Both the position numbers and the translations under genes were made by a program. A stretch of 64,000 nucleotides of DNA from Myxococcales bacterium (GTDB lineage Bacteria > Myxococcota_C > UBA6777). Location: positions 124,001 through 188,000 of the forward strand of contig JACKEL010000010.1 of assembly GCA_020632975.1 (NCBI GenBank), given 5' to 3'. The stretch's first letter is position 1. Every line of letters starts with the position of its first letter. The notes under the pieces are model-generated. The model was not told the DNA's origin and did no database searches. It worked only from the letters and a program-made list of their open reading frames with translations. Below, piece by piece: positions 59,714 to 64,000 of the stretch.

Positions 59714-62566
59714 ATGACAACACGTTCTGAACAACTCCTTGAAACTCTTCTGGATCTCGAACGCTCTCGACAGCGCGAGCGAGAACTTCGCATCGAGTCT
59801 GAAGCGCTGCTTGAGAGACTTCACCAACTCAACCAAGCCAAAGACAACAATGTGTTGTTTTTCGCGCTCATCGATATGTTGCGTGTCGTCATCGACTTCC
59901 AAGAAGCTTTCATTCTTCAAAAACAAGAGGATCAGATCTTCAGAACGATCGCTTCGAGCAGCCCGATCTTTCATGAAACGATATGGCACAACCACTCACT
60001 GTTCCAACGCGTCCTAAAAGGCCGTCCTGCCGCATCTTTCGACGTCGCCTTGATCCCTGAGTGGCAAGAGCAATCCCCCTTGGTTCATCGTTGCGTCAAG
60101 TCCGCGCTTCATATCCCCCTAGAGACGGGCTTACACGATACGATCCTTGTGATCACACACTCGCAACCACGGCACTTTAGCGCAGGGCACGTCCAACAAG
60201 CGCGGCGCTTTTCCCCTCTCGCGTCCCAAGCCCTGCAAACCCTCAATCTCCAACGTTCTCTCACACAACGCGACCGCTTCTTTCAACTTTCCTTCGACTT
60301 GATGGGCATCATCAACTTCTTTGGTTCATTTCGACAGTTCAATGCCGCATGGTCCCGCGTCCTCGGCTACACGGACGAAGAACTCAAAAACAAGCGCCTG
60401 CTCGACCTCGCGCACCCTCTCGATAGCCCCCAACTCAATCGCTCCTTCGCCCAACTTTCGCAAAATCGAGATGCCCAGATCGAGTGTCGATTTGTCTGCA
60501 AAGACGGTAGCTACCGTTGGCTTTCGTGTAGCTTGGCACCTTACATCGACGAAGGACTTTGTTACATCGTAGCGCGCGATGTCACCGACCGCGTCCAAGC
60601 TGAACAACAGCTTTTGCTCCACGCACGCAGAGAAACAGACAGCGCCTTCTCTTTCCTCGACGCAGTCCTCGACAACCTTGCTGATGGCTTGTTGGTGACA
60701 GACGCCCAAGGCACCGTGCTACGGGCCAATCCAACCTTTTTCAATATGCTCGATCTCAATGCACAAGACGCCAACCTTGGCCCCACCCTCGAAGGACCGC
60801 TACGCGAACTCATCCGCAAGTGCCAAAACAACCCGCACGAGATCTTCGAAACCGAACTCGAACTCCCAAGACGCCGCATTGGACAAGCCACAGGGACGGG
60901 GATCCTTCATCGAAGAGAAGCAAACTTTGCCCGAGAAAATGGACTACACCCCAAAAGCACGCCCTCCCAAGAAGAGTTGGACGCGTTTCCCTCTTCTTTT
61001 CAATATTCCAAACATATCGAGACATCCGAGCACAACATATTTCAGACAGATGACTTCCTCGGTGTCACCGTTCTTTTGAGAGACATCACCACAGAAAAAG
61101 AAGTGGACAAGATGAAAACCGAGTTCATCTCCACGGTCTCTCACGAACTGCGCACACCACTCACCTCGATCCTCGGCTTCGCCAAGTTGATTCACAAACG
61201 CCTCAATGAGACGATCTTCCCCAATGTTCAGGCCCAAGCGCAAGACCGCAAACTTCTGCGCGCTGTCGAACAAGTCCGCTCCAACATGGAGATCATCGTC
61301 TCAGAAGGCGAACGCTTGACCAGCCTGATCAATGACGTCCTAGACATCGCCAAGATGGAGTCAGGCAAGCTCGAATGGCACATGCGCCCCATCGATCTCC
61401 AAGAGGCCATCCAACGCGCCATCGCCGCCACACAAAGCTTGCTCGAAGAAAGCGGACTCACCCTAGAAATCGACATCGAAAACGACCTTCCACCCGTGGC
61501 AGGCGACCTTGATCGTCTGCTTCAAGTCCTGATCAACTTGATATCCAATGCCATCAAGTTTACCGAACGAGGCTCCATCATCTGCCGTGTTCGCAAAGTG
61601 GCCCGCGAGATCGTCGTAAGCATCACAGACACAGGCATCGGCATCCCCAAAGAAGACCTCCACAAAGTCTTCGAAAAGTTCCGTCAGGTGGGAGATACCC
61701 TCACAGACAAACCCAAAGGCACGGGCCTTGGACTCCCCATCTGCAAAGAGATCATCGAGCATCATGACGGACGCATCGGGGTCGAAAGTGAGCTTGGCAA
61801 AGGCTCGACCTTCTTCTTTGCGCTCCCCATCAATCTCCAACAGAGTCTCGAAACCCCGATAATTGGACTTGATGAGCTACTTCAACAGATCGATACTTAC
61901 AGAGACATCCGCCTCGAACAAAGTCAACGCGATCACAAACGCATCTTGCTTGTCGATGACGAGACCACCATCCGCCAGCTCCTTGCACAAGAACTTCAGG
62001 TCGAAGATGCCCAGATCATCGAAGCATCCGACGGCCCCACAGCGCTCATGCACGCAGAACAAGCAAAGCCCGATCTGATCTTGCTCGATGTGCTTATGCC
62101 CAAGATGAGCGGCCTCGAAGTCGCAAGCCAACTCAAACAACGTGGCCCCTTCTTCCACACCCCCTTGCTTGTCTTGTCGATCATGGAAACCCGCGAAGAT
62201 GCCTTCGGTTTGGGCGTCGCCAACTACTTTACCAAACCCCTTGGCAACCAACTCCTCCAAGAAGCCATCACAGAGTCACTTCAGCACGCACTCGCCCCGC
62301 TATCGATCCTGCTTTACGATGAAGCCCCAGATGCCGCCCAAAGCATCATGCAGCACTTCCAAAAGGCAGGAGACCATGTGGTGTGGTGCTCTACTTTCCA
62401 AGACTGTCTCCAGCATATTCAACAACACAAGATCGACATCTTGTTGCTCCATGAACAAAGCGCCAAAAAGTCCGGATTTCTCCGACAACTTCGCGCCCTA
62501 TCCCTACCCCCCTCTGTACTTTTGAAGGTCTACCAAACCCCCCTCGATCCCAAGCCGCAAGACTAA
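59714..62566 (+). CDS. hybrid sensor histidine kinase with two receiver-like domains
   Basis: 950 residues, cytosolic. Coiled coil (1-55), GAF-like domain (about 60-190), PAS (about 195-300), PAS (about 315-460), HisKA with H477 in VSHELRTPL, HATPase_c (NLISNAIKF, DTGIGIP, GTGLGLPI), receiver with D792 in LLDVLMP and the Lys site YFTKP, then a third domain (about 860-945) with a receiver-like start (ILLYDEAP) but LLLHEQSA in place of the phospho-acceptor Asp. The last domain is probably a pseudo-receiver. Phosphorelay output is not evident in the window. Its stop overlaps the convergent solute-binding gene by four bases (62563-62566). Confidence 0.9.
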   Translation: MTTRSEQLLETLLDLERSRQRERELRIESEALLERLHQLNQAKDNNVLFFALIDMLRVVIDFQEAFILQKQEDQIFRTIASSSPIFHETIWHNHSLFQRVLKGRPAASFDVALIPEWQEQSPLVHRCVKSALHIPLETGLHDTILVITHSQPRHFSAGHVQQARRFSPLASQALQTLNLQRSLTQRDRFFQLSFDLMGIINFFGSFRQFNAAWSRVLGYTDEELKNKRLLDLAHPLDSPQLNRSFAQLSQNRDAQIECRFVCKDGSYRWLSCSLAPYIDEGLCYIVARDVTDRVQAEQQLLLHARRETDSAFSFLDAVLDNLADGLLVTDAQGTVLRANPTFFNMLDLNAQDANLGPTLEGPLRELIRKCQNNPHEIFETELELPRRRIGQATGTGILHRREANFARENGLHPKSTPSQEELDAFPSSFQYSKHIETSEHNIFQTDDFLGVTVLLRDITTEKEVDKMKTEFISTVSHELRTPLTSILGFAKLIHKRLNETIFPNVQAQAQDRKLLRAVEQVRSNMEIIVSEGERLTSLINDVLDIAKMESGKLEWHMRPIDLQEAIQRAIAATQSLLEESGLTLEIDIENDLPPVAGDLDRLLQVLINLISNAIKFTERGSIICRVRKVAREIVVSITDTGIGIPKEDLHKVFEKFRQVGDTLTDKPKGTGLGLPICKEIIEHHDGRIGVESELGKGSTFFFALPINLQQSLETPIIGLDELLQQIDTYRDIRLEQSQRDHKRILLVDDETTIRQLLAQELQVEDAQIIEASDGPTALMHAEQAKPDLILLDVLMPKMSGLEVASQLKQRGPFFHTPLLVLSIMETREDAFGLGVANYFTKPLGNQLLQEAITESLQHALAPLSILLYDEAPDAAQSIMQHFQKAGDHVVWCSTFQDCLQHIQQHKIDILLLHEQSAKKSGFLRQLRALSLPPSVLLKVYQTPLDPKPQD

Positions 62567-63450
62567 CGCGTCCAACGACGCTTCAACCACGCCAAACGAC
62601 CTTGTTGCGTCAGTTGTGAAAGGGCGAGATCCAACTCGCGTTGCAAAAAGGTGTGCTTTTTGTGCACGCCAATCGCGTAAGACTCGGTCTGTTCGAGTTC
62701 TCGCTCCCAACGATACACCTTGCCTGCCATGCGCAACATGTAACGAGCCATGGGCGCATCTGCAACCACATAATCCAACATCGACCGCTTCATTGCATAA
62801 ACGATGTCGCTGTAACTGTAAAAATACGCAAAGCTCGCGCCTTTGAAAGCTGTCTGAGGCGCCGTCGCACCACGAACGAGGCCGATAATCGGGGCATCTC
62901 CAGCTTTTGAGCGAGCCAATACAGCTTTGTGCGTGCGAAAGTATACAGAAGAAAAAGCGATCTGCTTGGCGCGTGCGGCATTTTTCGAAAAGCTCGCCAC
63001 TACCACATCGCACAGAGACCGTTGCAGGTAAGGGATACGATCTGCTGCACGGATCACAACCCATTGTGCCCGAATATGCGTCTTGTAGCGGATGCTAAAC
63101 CAAGCCACCAGTTCCCGCGCCAACTCGATATCCAAGCCCACAAGCTGCGTGTCACGAAAGTACCCAAAAGGCGGGATATCCGAGCGCGTACAGATCCGCA
63201 AAGTCTTGCTCGACAAGATATCGTGCACGACGGATTCTTCAGGCACCACAAGCACTTGCGAAGTGGCTTGAGGTGCCGCAGAAACAGGGCGCGATGTCGC
63301 TTTGGCGCTCACAGAGACATTGATTCTTTTGACGTTGGGGTCGGCATGTTTGTCAGGCGTGGGTGTCTTTGCTTGCGCCATCGACACCATCCCAAGCGCC
63401 CAGCTACAAAGCAAAAACAGCGGAAACAGCAACCGAGAGATCTTGTGCAT
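62563..63450 (-). CDS. periplasmic solute-binding protein, family 3 type
   Basis: 295 residues. Signal peptide (SRLLFPLFLLCSWALGMVSMAQA), a Thr/Pro/Ala spacer, then an SBP_bac_3 domain (about 85-295) with TLRICTRSDIPPFGYF, LVGLDIELARELVAWF and a terminal ...LAWLKRRWTR. These bind amino acids or related small solutes. No transporter genes are next to it, so it may serve a sensory function or an ABC system elsewhere. The ATG at 63450 is preferred because GGAG lies nine bases upstream; in-frame ATGs at 63456 and 63465 exist. Confidence 0.82.
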   Translation of the reverse strand: MHKISRLLFPLFLLCSWALGMVSMAQAKTPTPDKHADPNVKRINVSVSAKATSRPVSAAPQATSQVLVVPEESVVHDILSSKTLRICTRSDIPPFGYFRDTQLVGLDIELARELVAWFSIRYKTHIRAQWVVIRAADRIPYLQRSLCDVVVASFSKNAARAKQIAFSSVYFRTHKAVLARSKAGDAPIIGLVRGATAPQTAFKGASFAYFYSYSDIVYAMKRSMLDYVVADAPMARYMLRMAGKVYRWERELEQTESYAIGVHKKHTFLQRELDLALSQLTQQGRLAWLKRRWTR

Positions 63451-63519
63451 ATCCATTATCTCCATACAGAAAAGAGAAGAAACAAAAGCGGTGTCTTTTT
63501 CACGAGAACGCATCACGCC

Positions 63520-63996
63520 CTAACGACCACACTTGGCCTTGGCATCGGCTTTACAGACCTGATAAGCCTCGCTATTTTCTCGCGAACAATCACGAAAGCC
63601 ATCGCTTGCTTTGTGCACGCAGTCTCGTTCTTGATCATAAGCTTTGTACTGACAGCGCAGATCCGCACGCAAACGTCGAGAAAGACAAAGGTAATAGCGA
63701 TCCCAAGCACGCAACGTAAACTGACGTTGGCAGATACGTCGCTCTCGCGCAGCCTTTCTTTTGCAGATCCGCCCGAGATCTTGAGATGCCCGAGAACAAA
63801 CACGTTGACTCGACTTACAACGCCCAACACAGCGCGAGATCGAACGCATCGTACAAGTCGTGCAACCTTTGATGCACTGGCGCTGACACTGCGTAAAGGC
63901 CGAACGACAGGCCCCCAACTCACCGCCACTGTTTTTGCAGCGTTCACGTACAGCTTCCACACGACGAGAACATCGGGCTTGTTCGGTTTCACTCAT
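63520..63996 (-). CDS. cysteine-rich protein, start near window edge
   Basis: 158 residues from an ATG at 63996; the frame may begin further upstream outside the window. It has 18 cysteines and is very rich in Arg/Lys, with CIKGCTTCTMRSISRC near residue 41 and CxxxC spacings, but no known family. No signal peptide is visible in this part; disulfides would need an exported form, so a missing N-terminal signal is suspected. The gene lies 69 bp before the solute-binding gene on the same strand. Confidence 0.6.
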   Translation of the reverse strand: MSETEQARCSRRVEAVRERCKNSGGELGACRSAFTQCQRQCIKGCTTCTMRSISRCVGRCKSSQRVCSRASQDLGRICKRKAARERRICQRQFTLRAWDRYYLCLSRRLRADLRCQYKAYDQERDCVHKASDGFRDCSRENSEAYQVCKADAKAKCGR

Positions 63997-64000
63997 CTTC

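Noticed and set aside
1..64000. CRISPR arrays, rRNA and tRNA genes
   Set aside because: No regularly spaced repeats and no tRNA or rRNA signature were seen by eye; a covariance-model scan would be decisive.

Overview
The window reads as chromosomal DNA of a predatory- or gliding-type Gram-negative bacterium, most likely Myxococcota (former Deltaproteobacteria) of moderate G+C. The signs are a secreted CAP-domain protein ending in a MYXO-CTERM-like tail, PEGA-domain Ser/Thr kinases with a zinc ribbon, a DUF3450/TtpC-type Ton system, roadblock/LC7 proteins beside a ParA-like ATPase, and a very large kinase-AAA-GAF-cyclase protein. Assignment is by protein features only; no rRNA or tRNA gene was seen. 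Coding density is high, and many long antisense open frames are by-products of codon bias.

Layout. 1-4009: two eukaryotic-like Ser/Thr kinases (the first cut by the window edge) and a small hypothetical gene. 4262-9872: a TPR/membrane protein, a proline-rich outer-membrane-type protein, a TPR-rhomboid protease and the cysteine-rich CAP protein. 10114-12680: a decayed patch with a C-terminal remnant of a DUF4336-type gene, a C-terminal remnant of a TPR gene, and an IS200/IS605-type element carrying an intact tnpB but no tnpA. 12681-23058: a complete minus-strand Ton energy-transduction locus (lipoprotein, hairpin, DUF3450-like protein, TolQ/ExbB with coiled-coil N-terminus, ExbB-ExbD fusion, ExbD, TonB, TPR protein, TonB-dependent receptor). 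23542-26409: a 955-residue peptidoglycan-binding, lysozyme-like protein without a signal peptide. 26441-34891: membrane protein with three Cys-bounded 25-residue repeats, LTA-synthase/sulfatase-like protein and two paired large helical hypotheticals. 35189-37991: a secreted hypothetical, then a divergent MarR/DUF4336 pair with two matching 17-bp operator-like sites.

38228-44672: a plus-strand run of TPR/disordered protein, ParA-like ATPase, two roadblock/LC7-like proteins, a double V4R-domain protein and a small protein, which looks like one functional module. 46527-52731: two tandem paralogous flavin amine oxidases, a KAS III homologue lacking the catalytic cysteine and an acetolactate-synthase-like TPP enzyme, resembling a compact biosynthetic cluster. 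Directly after it on the same strand come a kinase/AAA/TPR/GAF/adenylate-cyclase protein, a FIST sensor protein and a hybrid histidine kinase (52946-62566). The most attractive hypothesis from the window is that 46527-62566 makes and senses a small molecule, possibly an alpha-hydroxyketone derived from amino acids; this is inference from gene order and families. The window ends with a minus-strand periplasmic solute-binding protein and a cysteine-rich protein at the edge.
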